Shown here: piece after piece, positions 51,303-59,738 of the stretch
Numbering within the stretch: position 1 is the first letter of the stretch
Layout: each line of letters starts with the position of its first letter
Source of the DNA: Phycisphaerae bacterium
Lineage (GTDB): Bacteria; Chloroflexota; Anaerolineae; 4572-78; J111
Direction: 5' to 3'
Assembly: GCA_028285035.1 (NCBI GenBank)
Contig: JANQQF010000136.1
Coordinates: forward strand, 22,875-86,874
Length of the DNA: 64,000 bases
Notes under the pieces: model-generated
Told to the model about the DNA's origin: nothing
The model's input: only the letters and a program-made list of their open reading frames with translations
The model's database searches: none
Program-made: the position numbers and the translations under genes

Positions 51303-52247
51303 ATGACCATCGAACGACTTTGGCAACAATACCAAAATCAAGGATATCTTTCCACACTTGATATCGCACTAAAAACACCTCTGGAATACTTTTATCGAGC
51401 CATTCTGGCCTTTGGTGAGCAGCAAATTGAGCAAGCGCATGCTGATGCTCAACAGGCAATGATCTTGGGACCATCTCATCTTGTTTATGCGGAAGGGGCA
51501 CAGTATCTTAAACGGATTCTAGATGAGGGGAAACAAAGTGTTTATGTCACTGGGGACGCTTTTGCCGCGTTTATTCGGGGCGGAGGCAATGTTCCTTTGT
51601 ATGAAGCAACCAGTGCTGCGTTGAAACAGATTTATCAAACAGGAAATGATCTCAAACTCCTCGATGTTGGTGTGGGAGATGGACTGGCCCTTCTACCCGC
51701 CCTCACGAACAACATTGACCAAGTTGACCTACTTGAACCATCAGCAGTAATGCTTGAGAAAACAACAGCAGACTTGACAGGGCAGGCCGTAATGGGCGAG
51801 GCGACGAATGCAACCTTGCAAGAATTTATGACACACAGTGACGCTCAATGGGACATCATTCAAGGCACCTACAGTTTGCAATCCTTGCAGCCATCTGAAC
51901 GTCCTGCTGCTCTGGCTTGGCTCCGGGAACATTGCGAGTGTCTGCTTATCGCCGAGTTTGATGCGCCTGACTATAGCCAAATGTACGAACCAGACCGGGT
52001 TCATTACATCGTTGATCGTTACCAACAAGGTTTAGCTGAGTACGCTGATGACAACAGTTTAGTAGCGCAAGGCTTTTTAATGCCTGTCTTTTTTGGCAAC
52101 TTTGATCAAACGGTGGATCGAACCAACTATGAGCAACCCATCGCAGCTTGGATTGAGCAACTAAAGGTCGCTAATTTTGAATCAGTACAAACACATCTTT
52201 TGTATGATTATTGGTGGGCCTCTGCCTATTTGATTGAAGCGAGGTAG
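51303..52247 (+). CDS. SAM-dependent methyltransferase
   Basis: 314 residues. The class I SAM-binding motif LLDVGVGDGLALLPAL lies at about residues 117-132, after an N-terminal helical region of about 110 residues with an AEGAQYLKRILDEG-type helix. Later DIIQGTYSLQSL and LIAEFDAPDYS motifs follow the usual order. The acceptor is unknown. It faces the MBL hydrolase and P450 genes convergently and may belong with them, but direct linkage is inference. Confidence 0.83.
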   Translation: MTIERLWQQYQNQGYLSTLDIALKTPLEYFYRAILAFGEQQIEQAHADAQQAMILGPSHLVYAEGAQYLKRILDEGKQSVYVTGDAFAAFIRGGGNVPLYEATSAALKQIYQTGNDLKLLDVGVGDGLALLPALTNNIDQVDLLEPSAVMLEKTTADLTGQAVMGEATNATLQEFMTHSDAQWDIIQGTYSLQSLQPSERPAALAWLREHCECLLIAEFDAPDYSQMYEPDRVHYIVDRYQQGLAEYADDNSLVAQGFLMPVFFGNFDQTVDRTNYEQPIAAWIEQLKVANFESVQTHLLYDYWWASAYLIEAR

Positions 52248-52278
52248 GTTTGGGGGAGTTATAGGGTTCTTAGGGGTT

Positions 52279-52323
52279 ATAGAGTTTGCAGCGTTAAAAC
52301 AGTACCAATTCGACAAACTCTAT
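52279..52323. terminator. Hairpin between convergent genes
   Basis: ATAGAGTTTG at 52279-52288 pairs with CAAACTCTAT at 52314-52323. The 3' arm contains the minus-strand TAG stop of the MBL gene. It shares the GAGTTTG core with the junction hairpin at 10979-11026. Confidence 0.45.
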
Positions 52324-53162
52324 GAACGCCACACCAGTTTACCATTATTCCGTTGCAATTGCCCTATGGTTGATATGTGCGTGGCAAAAATAAGGGCGTC
52401 TTCAGCTAGGGCTGTCTCTATCACCATTTCCCGACTAATTTTAATGGCCTGAGTATCGCACCATTTTACGGCCCAGCTTGGCTGCTCAAATTCAACGGTG
52501 TGGTGGACAAGATCACCGACACAGTACAAAATATTGCCCTCAGACTCAATACGAACCATTTGATGGCCGGGCGTTTCACCTGGCGTGGCTATACATTGAA
52601 TATCTGGCGTCACTGGATAGGTTCCCTCAACTAAATCAACCAAATCGGCCTGTTGCAGCACCCCCAGAGTCCGCGCAGCCAAGCCACTCGATTTTTGCAA
52701 CCCTTTCTGGGTGTCCTCACTCTCCCAATCAGCCCGACCAATGTAGTATCGCGCCTTGGGGTAGGCTGGCTCGTAGATATCGCCATTCTTCACCGTTGTG
52801 CCATTAAAATGATCAAAATGAAGGTGCGTGATAATCACGTGCTCAATCTGTTCAGGGGTTACACCCAGTTCGGCTAAACGAGCCGATAAACCAGCCGGTG
52901 GTTCATAACCATCAATGGCAAATCGGGAACTCGGTCGAATATCGTACAAGCTCGGGTCAATCAAAATGGTCGTATCTGGCATTTCGATCAAAGTTGATTG
53001 TACTGGCAGATGCAGTGGCTCCTTGAAAATCGTATCATATTGGGGCGACCATTCCGCCTCGGATATATCAAACGAGGCAGCAAGATCAAAGGCAAGATAG
53101 CCAATGTTAATGATCGTTACTTTGGCTACGCCAAGTTGAAATTGATTGACAAATTCATTCAT
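52320..53162 (-). CDS. Metallo-beta-lactamase-fold hydrolase
   Basis: 280 residues. The HxHxDH metal motif reads THLHFDHFNGT; later His in ATPGETPGHQMV and Asp in VGDLVHHTV complete the site, and a final His in FATHISTIG. It is of the lactonase/quorum-quenching-like MBL group; substrate unknown. It lies 34 bases downstream of the P450 on the same strand, so may be in its operon. Confidence 0.9.
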   Translation of the reverse strand: MNEFVNQFQLGVAKVTIINIGYLAFDLAASFDISEAEWSPQYDTIFKEPLHLPVQSTLIEMPDTTILIDPSLYDIRPSSRFAIDGYEPPAGLSARLAELGVTPEQIEHVIITHLHFDHFNGTTVKNGDIYEPAYPKARYYIGRADWESEDTQKGLQKSSGLAARTLGVLQQADLVDLVEGTYPVTPDIQCIATPGETPGHQMVRIESEGNILYCVGDLVHHTVEFEQPSWAVKWCDTQAIKISREMVIETALAEDALIFATHISTIGQLQRNNGKLVWRS

Positions 53163-53196
53163 TGCAATGGCTTCCGTCGATATAAATTCGGATTTA

Positions 53197-54417
53197 TTAT
53201 CTCACCTGAACAGGCAACGTCTTCAGTCCCCGAAATACAAAGGTCGGCTGATACTCAGGCACACCAATCAGTTCGAGGTTGGGCAATCGCTCAAGCAAAA
53301 CTCGAATAGCGATCTGTAGCTCCAGCCGAGCTAAGGGGGCACCTAAACAGAAATGGATGCCCGCCCCAAAAGAAATGTGGCGATTATCGCTACGCGCAAT
53401 ATCAAATCGATCTGGTTCTGGAAATTGGTCAGGGTCACGATTAGCCGCCCCAAGTAGAAAAGCAACCTCGGTACCCTGTGTAAAGTCATAGCCCTGATAC
53501 GAAAAGTCCTCCAACACCCAACGCCGAAATAAGGGTAACGGCGTATCGTATCGCAACATTTCCTCAATGGTACTGTTCAGCAACTCTGGTTGCTGAGTCA
53601 ACTTTTCTCGCTGGGCTGGATGCTTGAGCAGAGCGTGCAAGCCATTGCCTATCACATTCACCGTTGCCTCGTGACCTGCGTTCAACAACAAAATACAGGT
53701 ATTAACCAATTCATCTTCTGTCAATCGATCCCCAGCTTCTTGCACCTGTATCAAATGCGAAAGCAGATCATCTGTTGGGGCCTGACGACGATGGGCAATA
53801 ACCTCACGCAAATAGGCTGAAAACTCATTAATCGCGGTCATGGCCGCTTGTTCTTGAGCTGCTGTCCGATTCAGCTCATACATTTGGACAATTTCTGTAG
53901 ACCATGTCAACAGCTTTGGACTATCCGTCACCGGCACCCCTAGCAGTTGAGCAATCACCGCAACCGGAATTGGAATGGCATAAGCGGACAGCAAATCAAA
54001 TTCAGCCTGACCCTCAAGTTGGTCCAGCAAATGATGGCTGTAGGCCTCGATTTCAGATCGCAAGCACTCCACTTGCCGGGAGGTAAAGGCTTTATGCACC
54101 AAAGACCGCAGACGCGTATGGTCTGGTGGCTCCATCTCCATCAACATGTTCGCCTGCATCTTATAGAACGGAGCGTGGGCCTCAGGCTCTGGGGGCCAGC
54201 CTAACTCTTCGCGAGTTAGGATATGCAAAATAGATCGCCCCAGCCGTTTATCCCGCAACAGATGATCAACATCTTTGTAGCGTAGGAAAAACCATAACCC
54301 CTGTTCCTCGTCATAGAAGATTGGTGTCTCCAGACGAAGTCGGGTGTAAGTGGGATAAGGGTTATTCAAAAAATCGGCATCTGTCGGATCAAAATTATGG
54401 CTCATAGTTTCTACCAT
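53197..54417 (-). CDS. Cytochrome P450
   Basis: 406 residues, soluble bacterial class I length. I-helix oxygen-binding motif LLNAGHEATVNVIGNG, ExxR helix TIEEMLRYDTPLPLFRR, and heme ligand Cys in FGAGIHFCLGAPLARLE. It would hydroxylate a lipid or secondary metabolite, with electrons from a ferredoxin and reductase encoded elsewhere. An in-frame ATG at 54405 is an alternative start. Followed by the MBL hydrolase gene. Confidence 0.95.
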   Translation of the reverse strand: MVETMSHNFDPTDADFLNNPYPTYTRLRLETPIFYDEEQGLWFFLRYKDVDHLLRDKRLGRSILHILTREELGWPPEPEAHAPFYKMQANMLMEMEPPDHTRLRSLVHKAFTSRQVECLRSEIEAYSHHLLDQLEGQAEFDLLSAYAIPIPVAVIAQLLGVPVTDSPKLLTWSTEIVQMYELNRTAAQEQAAMTAINEFSAYLREVIAHRRQAPTDDLLSHLIQVQEAGDRLTEDELVNTCILLLNAGHEATVNVIGNGLHALLKHPAQREKLTQQPELLNSTIEEMLRYDTPLPLFRRWVLEDFSYQGYDFTQGTEVAFLLGAANRDPDQFPEPDRFDIARSDNRHISFGAGIHFCLGAPLARLELQIAIRVLLERLPNLELIGVPEYQPTFVFRGLKTLPVQVR

Positions 54418-54524
54418 TTTGAGATTGTGTTTTTTGAGTGATACGTATGTAACACTTCTGTATATTAACAGCTTTTATTTGATGAGCAAGATGAATCAGC
54501 CAAAGAGAATACATCCACTTTGCC

Positions 54525-56021
54525 TCAAAGGCCTTCCGCCTTCAAGACCTGTCCTAAGGCAGAAACCGCTCGTTTAATTTCTAATTCATTGTATCCGGTA
54601 TAGCCTAACACCAGCCCTGATTTGCCAGGATGCTGCAAGCGATAGGCAGAGACAGGCAAAGCAGTAATTCCCGCTTTGGCCAATTTTTGTGAAATTTCAG
54701 CATCATCCACCCCGTTAGGCAGCCAGCCTACCAAATGCATCCCTGATTCAGACGACGACAAACTCAGCAGGTCTGACAGGCAGTGATCGGCGGCGTCTAG
54801 CAAGGCCTGCTGGCGGGCTTGATAGCAAAGGCGCATCCGCCGAATATGTCGCCCAAAGTGCCCTTCGCTGATAAACTCGGCCAACGCCGCTTGCTCAACA
54901 ATGCCGCTTCCCCGATCAAGCACAGCTCTCGCCGAGATAAAGGCTTCAACCAAATCAGCCGGAACGACCAAGTACCCCAACCGTAACGCTGGGAATAATA
55001 CCTTGCTAAAGGTTCCCAAGTAAATCACACGATTATGATAATCTAGCCCTTGTAAAGAGGCCAAGGGTGGACCACTGTATCGAAACTCGCTATCATAATC
55101 ATCCTCCAAAATCCAACTCTCAGATTGGGCAGCCCATTGAAGCAGCTCAAAGCGACGTTTGAGGCTCATTGTTAAGCCCAAGGGATATTGGTGAGAGGGA
55201 GTGACGTAGGCCATCTTAGCGATGGGGGCAGTGGCTTGTCCATACGCTACATTCAATCCTTCATCATCCACCGGAATTGGCACCAAATCAAGTTGAGCCG
55301 CAATAAAGGCTCCTTTCGCTCCTGTGTAGCAAGGGTCTTCAATCCAAACCCGCTCACCTGGATCGACCAGAACATTAGAGGCGAGGGTTAACCCTTGCTG
55401 AGAACCATTAACAATGATAACCTGACCCGCTTCACATTTGACCGCACGCGAGGTACGCAAATAGCTGGCCACGGCTTCCCGCAATGGCCAGTAGCCGGCT
55501 GGATTGCTATAGCCCAAATCAAGCTCGCCAGCCTCGCGCCATTGACGGCCAATTAGACGGGTCCAGATTTGTCTTGGGAACTCATCTAGAGCAGGGAGGC
55601 CATGCTGGAAGGGTCGGGCCACCTCATATTTTGGATTAGATCCGACTTGAACCCTGGCTAATCGTTGGCCACGCTTTGAAAGTTTGCTCGGTTTCGCCAG
55701 CGTTGTCGTTTGCGCTTGACTTTCCCCACGAGGTAAATCGAGAAAGGCCTCAGGCAATTCATGATTGACATAGGTGCCTGAACCAACAATCCCTTCAATG
55801 TAGCCCTCGGCCAGCAAACAATCGTAAGCCAATGAAACGGTATTGCGGGATAGCTTCAGCTCATTTGCCAACTCACGGGTGGCTGGTAACCGTTGCCCAG
55901 GACGAAGCCGACCTCCTAAAATCATTTGGCGCAATGACTCATAGAGTTGACGATATAATGCTATTGAGGCTGCCCGATCAAGCGAAATACCAGCCAGTTG
56001 TAGTTCAATTGTTTCTTTCAT
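54525..56021 (-). CDS. MocR/PdxR-type regulator (GntR HTH fused to aminotransferase fold)
   Basis: 498 residues. N-terminal GntR winged HTH (LYESLRQMILGGRLRPGQRLPATRELANELKLSRNTVSLAYDCLLAEGYIEG), then a linker and a fold-type I aminotransferase domain with Lys in YLGTFSKVLFPALRLGYLV as the PLP site and NGSQQGLTLASNVL. Such proteins use PLP (or PLP plus an amine) as effector and usually regulate PLP or amine metabolism. A divergent target is the adenylate cyclase gene, 321 bases away; control of P450/MBL on the same strand is also possible. Confidence 0.93.
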   Translation of the reverse strand: MKETIELQLAGISLDRAASIALYRQLYESLRQMILGGRLRPGQRLPATRELANELKLSRNTVSLAYDCLLAEGYIEGIVGSGTYVNHELPEAFLDLPRGESQAQTTTLAKPSKLSKRGQRLARVQVGSNPKYEVARPFQHGLPALDEFPRQIWTRLIGRQWREAGELDLGYSNPAGYWPLREAVASYLRTSRAVKCEAGQVIIVNGSQQGLTLASNVLVDPGERVWIEDPCYTGAKGAFIAAQLDLVPIPVDDEGLNVAYGQATAPIAKMAYVTPSHQYPLGLTMSLKRRFELLQWAAQSESWILEDDYDSEFRYSGPPLASLQGLDYHNRVIYLGTFSKVLFPALRLGYLVVPADLVEAFISARAVLDRGSGIVEQAALAEFISEGHFGRHIRRMRLCYQARQQALLDAADHCLSDLLSLSSSESGMHLVGWLPNGVDDAEISQKLAKAGITALPVSAYRLQHPGKSGLVLGYTGYNELEIKRAVSALGQVLKAEGL

Positions 56022-56342
56022 CGCAAATTCCTCAAATCAAGGTAATCTACTGCTTTTTTATGCCCTATCTAAGTGGCCCTAAAAAATTAAAAAAAATCAA
56101 GCTTTACACAGAACCAATTTAATCGTTATATGTAACATATTTTCCTCAAAATGAGAAATGGGGGTAGGATACAAAACAAATAAACCCATTAAATCACACT
56201 CCATTGTCCCATTGACGTAATGTTTTATATTTGATAGAGTGTTAAGGAATCTGTCATTCCCAAGGTTAATACAGATAAATCTCGGATAGCGACAAAGTAA
56301 CTTCCTCACTGGCTAATCGCTTTGTTGTGGAGCATTCAAATC
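56022..56342. other. 321-base divergent intergenic region
   Basis: AT-rich, holding the start regions of the MocR-type regulator and the cyclase. I see no convincing gene, dyad or terminator in it beyond short A/T tracts. Confidence 0.35.
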
Positions 56343-58451
56343 ATGGCATCTCAACAGCCCCCAAAAGGGTTCTCACCGTTTCATATTCGCCGCTCACTAC
56401 AAATCAATATTCTTATCGCGTTTGCGGTCTTGCTCATTATCACCGTTTTGATCATCATCGGCTACACCTACCAGCAAAACTCGACCGCCCTCTTGAATTT
56501 GTCCGATGATTTGGTCAATCAAGTGACCGAAACCTTGATTGAACGAACAACCAATTATTTGACCCCAGCTGCGATTATGGCCCAAATCAGCGCAGAAGTA
56601 CCTGCGGTTGAGACCTTGTCGTTGGTTGATAATGATGAATTAGAAGCGTATGGAATGGAGGTGCTCAACCAATATCCGCAATTGGCTGGCTTATTCATCG
56701 GTAATGAGCAAGGGGATTTTCTCTTTGTCAAACGCTTCCCGGACCGCAGTATCGGCACCCAGGTGATTGATCGCTCCGCTGATCCGCCGGTACGGACCTG
56801 GACCTATCGTGACCCAGCCGGGGAAGTGACTGAGGTGGAGGTAACCACTGATTTCACCTACGACCCCCGCCAGCGCCCGTGGTACACGGGCGCCAAGGAT
56901 AGCCAGCAGCAGTATTGGACCGACATCTACATTTTTTTCACGGATCAAAAGCCTGGCATCACCGCCGCCTATCCAGTCACCCAAGAAGAGGGCGATTTAG
57001 TTAGCGTCATCGGAATTGATGTCGCGCTGGACGAACTCTCCCTGTTTTTACAAACCCAAACCGTGGGAGATAACGGGGTGGCCTTCATCGTCAATAACAA
57101 ATCTGAGGTTGTGGCGTATCCTGATCGAGAGTTGGCTGTGGTGGAAGGCGAAGGATTTCGGCCGCTTATAATTGAGGATTTGAACGAGCCTTGGCTCACT
57201 GCCGCTTATCAAGAGCGACAGAATGTTGAGCAAAGTCGATTTACATTTGACGTCGATAGTCAACGCTACATCGCCTCATTCACACCATTTCCAGAAACCT
57301 TTGGTAAGGATTGGGAAATCGGTATTGTTGTGCCCGAGGATGATTTTATCGGTACCCTCAAACAAACCAATCAGGTCAGCCTATTGATCTCACTCGGCAT
57401 CTTGCTCGTGGCCATTATCCTGGCCATCTTTATCTCACGATCCATCTCTAATCCCATTGTTCAATTAACCGAAGAAACCAAGAAAATCAAAGATTTTCAG
57501 CTTGATAGTGGGCTTGAAATCAAATCGCCAATTCATGAGGTCCAATTGTTGGGTGATTCAATTTCTGCAATGAGAAGCAGTTTACAAACGTTTCAAAAGT
57601 ATGTGCCCAATGAGTTGGTACGACAGGTCATTCAGTCAGGCGAGGTGGCCGAGTTAGGGGGGCATAAAAAAGAGTTGACCATCTTTTTCAGTGATGTGGC
57701 CGATTTCACCTCTATCTCTGAAACAATGGTGCCCGAGGATTTGATGCTGCAACTTTCGGAATATCTGGGCAATATGGCCAATGTCATTGGGCAAGTGCAC
57801 GGCACCGTGGATAAATATATGGGGGATGGCTTGATGGCCTTTTGGGGTGCCCCACTGGACAATCCAAATCACGCTTATAACGCCTGTATCGCGGCCCTAC
57901 GATGTCAGGAAAAGGTGGCGCAGCTCAATCAAATCTGGCAACAAGAAGGCAAGCCCCTCTTCGCAACCCGAATTGGCTTGCACACGGGCGATACTCTCGT
58001 TGGTAATATGGGGTCAGCCGAACGGATGAATTACACGGTCCTCGGTGATAGTGTGAATTTGGCCAGCCGGCTAGAGGGCATCAATAAAGTCTATGGGACG
58101 GGCATTATCATCAGCCTATCCACCTATCACCGGGTTATTGATCGTTTCTACGTTCGTCCGCTTGATATCGTCACTGTCAAGGGCAAAGAGCAGGGTGTTC
58201 TTTTGTATGAGTTGATTGGCGAATTTGGTGATACAACGCCTGACAAAGTTCATCTCAGCGAAAAATTCACTGAGGGATTTGATGCCTATCTGGTCAAGAA
58301 CTGGCCTGATGCGATTGAAGTCTTTCAAGAGCTAAGCAAGATGTATCCCGATGATCTAGCCTCAAAAATTTATTTGGAGCGCTGTCTCGACTTACAAAAG
58401 AATCCCCCTGATCCGGATTGGATTCCGCTGACCCGCTTGAATTCGAAGTAG
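56343..58451 (+). CDS. Membrane class III adenylate cyclase with dCache sensor and HAMP
   Basis: 702 residues from ATG 56343; a TTG at 56322 in frame is less likely. One membrane helix (about 27-48), an extracytoplasmic double-Cache domain (about 55-340; RPWYTGAKDSQQQYW and WTDIYIFF features), second membrane helix (about 348-370, VSLLISLGILLVAIILAIFIS), a HAMP linker, then the cyclase domain: metal-binding Asp in TIFFSDVADFTSI and DKYMGDGLMAFWGAP, and the transition-state region YTVLGDSVNLASRLE. The Thr in YTVLGD is usual for ATP-specific enzymes, so cAMP is the likely product. The ligand for the sensor is unknown. A short tail of about 60 residues follows. Confidence 0.93.
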   Translation: MASQQPPKGFSPFHIRRSLQINILIAFAVLLIITVLIIIGYTYQQNSTALLNLSDDLVNQVTETLIERTTNYLTPAAIMAQISAEVPAVETLSLVDNDELEAYGMEVLNQYPQLAGLFIGNEQGDFLFVKRFPDRSIGTQVIDRSADPPVRTWTYRDPAGEVTEVEVTTDFTYDPRQRPWYTGAKDSQQQYWTDIYIFFTDQKPGITAAYPVTQEEGDLVSVIGIDVALDELSLFLQTQTVGDNGVAFIVNNKSEVVAYPDRELAVVEGEGFRPLIIEDLNEPWLTAAYQERQNVEQSRFTFDVDSQRYIASFTPFPETFGKDWEIGIVVPEDDFIGTLKQTNQVSLLISLGILLVAIILAIFISRSISNPIVQLTEETKKIKDFQLDSGLEIKSPIHEVQLLGDSISAMRSSLQTFQKYVPNELVRQVIQSGEVAELGGHKKELTIFFSDVADFTSISETMVPEDLMLQLSEYLGNMANVIGQVHGTVDKYMGDGLMAFWGAPLDNPNHAYNACIAALRCQEKVAQLNQIWQQEGKPLFATRIGLHTGDTLVGNMGSAERMNYTVLGDSVNLASRLEGINKVYGTGIIISLSTYHRVIDRFYVRPLDIVTVKGKEQGVLLYELIGEFGDTTPDKVHLSEKFTEGFDAYLVKNWPDAIEVFQELSKMYPDDLASKIYLERCLDLQKNPPDPDWIPLTRLNSK

Positions 58452-58464
58452 AATCCGTTTCTTT

Positions 58465-58488
58465 GGTAACACAGGCTTCTAGTCTGTC
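58465..58488. repeat. Short dispersed hairpin repeat (copy 2)
   Basis: GTAACACAGGCTTCTAGTCTGT is the reverse complement, with a few changes, of the repeat at 9915-9940. It sits in the gap between the cyclase and the AlkC gene. Confidence 0.4.
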
Positions 58489-58650
58489 CTTCGCCTTCTC
58501 CTGAATTTTCAAAAATCGATCATTTGTTCTATAATCCTCTCTAGTTTTTCTAAACCAAAATTCAATAAACACAGCAAAAATAGCTCAAAACTTTGTGTCC
58601 TTTGAGCTATCTTTGTGTCCTTTGTGTTTCATCTTTAATTGGAGATTATC

Positions 58651-59736
58651 ATGGCCGAAAGACTCAAAAACATCTTTTTCACCCCAACCTTTGTTGATTT
58701 ATTAGCCGAAAAAATTCAGGACATCCACGCTGAGTTTGACTCGGCGGCATTCAAAGCCTTGGTATACGATGGCGCTTGGGAAGCAAAAGAACTCAAGCAA
58801 CGAATGCGGCATCTCACCCGATGCCTACATCAAACCTTACCGGTAGAATACCCAAAAGCGCTGGCTATTTTGGAACACGTCGCCCCCAATTTTGACGGCT
58901 TCGAGGGCATCCTCTTTCCCGATTTTGTTGAATGTTACGGGCTTGACTACTGGGATTTATCGCTGCCAGCCTTGCGGGAGTTCACAAAATATGGGAGTGC
59001 AGAGTTCGCCATTCGCCCGTTTTTAGCCGAAGATCCAGCACGGGCAATGGCCTATATGGCGCAATGGGCCAAGGATGAGAACCACCACGTACGACGGCTG
59101 GCCAGCGAGGGGTGTCGGCCACGGCTGCCGTGGGGAATGGCTTTGTCCGCTTTCAAAAAAGACCCCAGCCCAATTTTGCTCATTTTGGAAATGTTGAATA
59201 ATGATGACTCGGAGTATGTCCGAAAAAGTGTGGCCAACAATCTCAATGATATCTCAAAGGATCATCCTGATTTGGTGTTAGAGATTGGGGAACGATGGTT
59301 AGGGCAGAGTAAACACACGGATTGGATCGTTAAACATGCTTGCCGGACCTTGCTCAAAGCCGGAAATCCGCAAGCGATGCGCCTCTTTGGCTTTGGCGAT
59401 CCCAGTCAATTAGCAATCAAGAACCTCACCCTAACGCCATCTCATGTCGCTATTGGAGAGGATCTAAACTTTCAATTTGACTTGGAGGTCAACACATCTG
59501 AGGCCAGCCAAGTTCGCTTAGAGTATGGGGTCTATTTCAAAAAGGCCAAAGGTCAACTCTCGCGCAAAGTCTTCCAAATCAAAGAGGCTGACTTTGCGCC
59601 GGGATTGCATTCCATTACAAAAAAACAATCATTCGTTGATCGCTCAACCCGCAAACATTATCCAGGTGAGCATCAACTTTCAGTTATCGTAAACGGGGTT
59701 GAGAAGGCCAAGGTGGCATTTGAGGTGAAGGGGTAG
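58651..59736 (+). CDS. AlkC-type DNA alkylation repair glycosylase with Ig-like C-terminal domain
   Basis: 361 residues. The ATG at 58651 has GGAG 6-7 bases upstream, so a longer TTG frame is rejected. N-terminal helices of HEAT-like type fill about 1-255, with HVRRLASEGCRPRLPW, the AlkC/AlkD family fingerprint at the lesion-binding surface. Residues about 265-361 form a beta-sandwich Ig-like domain (LEVNTSEASQVRLEYGVYF), which is the hallmark of AlkC and absent in AlkD. Such enzymes excise N3-alkyl adenine and related cationic lesions. Stand-alone gene. Confidence 0.85.
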   Translation: MAERLKNIFFTPTFVDLLAEKIQDIHAEFDSAAFKALVYDGAWEAKELKQRMRHLTRCLHQTLPVEYPKALAILEHVAPNFDGFEGILFPDFVECYGLDYWDLSLPALREFTKYGSAEFAIRPFLAEDPARAMAYMAQWAKDENHHVRRLASEGCRPRLPWGMALSAFKKDPSPILLILEMLNNDDSEYVRKSVANNLNDISKDHPDLVLEIGERWLGQSKHTDWIVKHACRTLLKAGNPQAMRLFGFGDPSQLAIKNLTLTPSHVAIGEDLNFQFDLEVNTSEASQVRLEYGVYFKKAKGQLSRKVFQIKEADFAPGLHSITKKQSFVDRSTRKHYPGEHQLSVIVNGVEKAKVAFEVKG

Positions 59737-59738
59737 AA

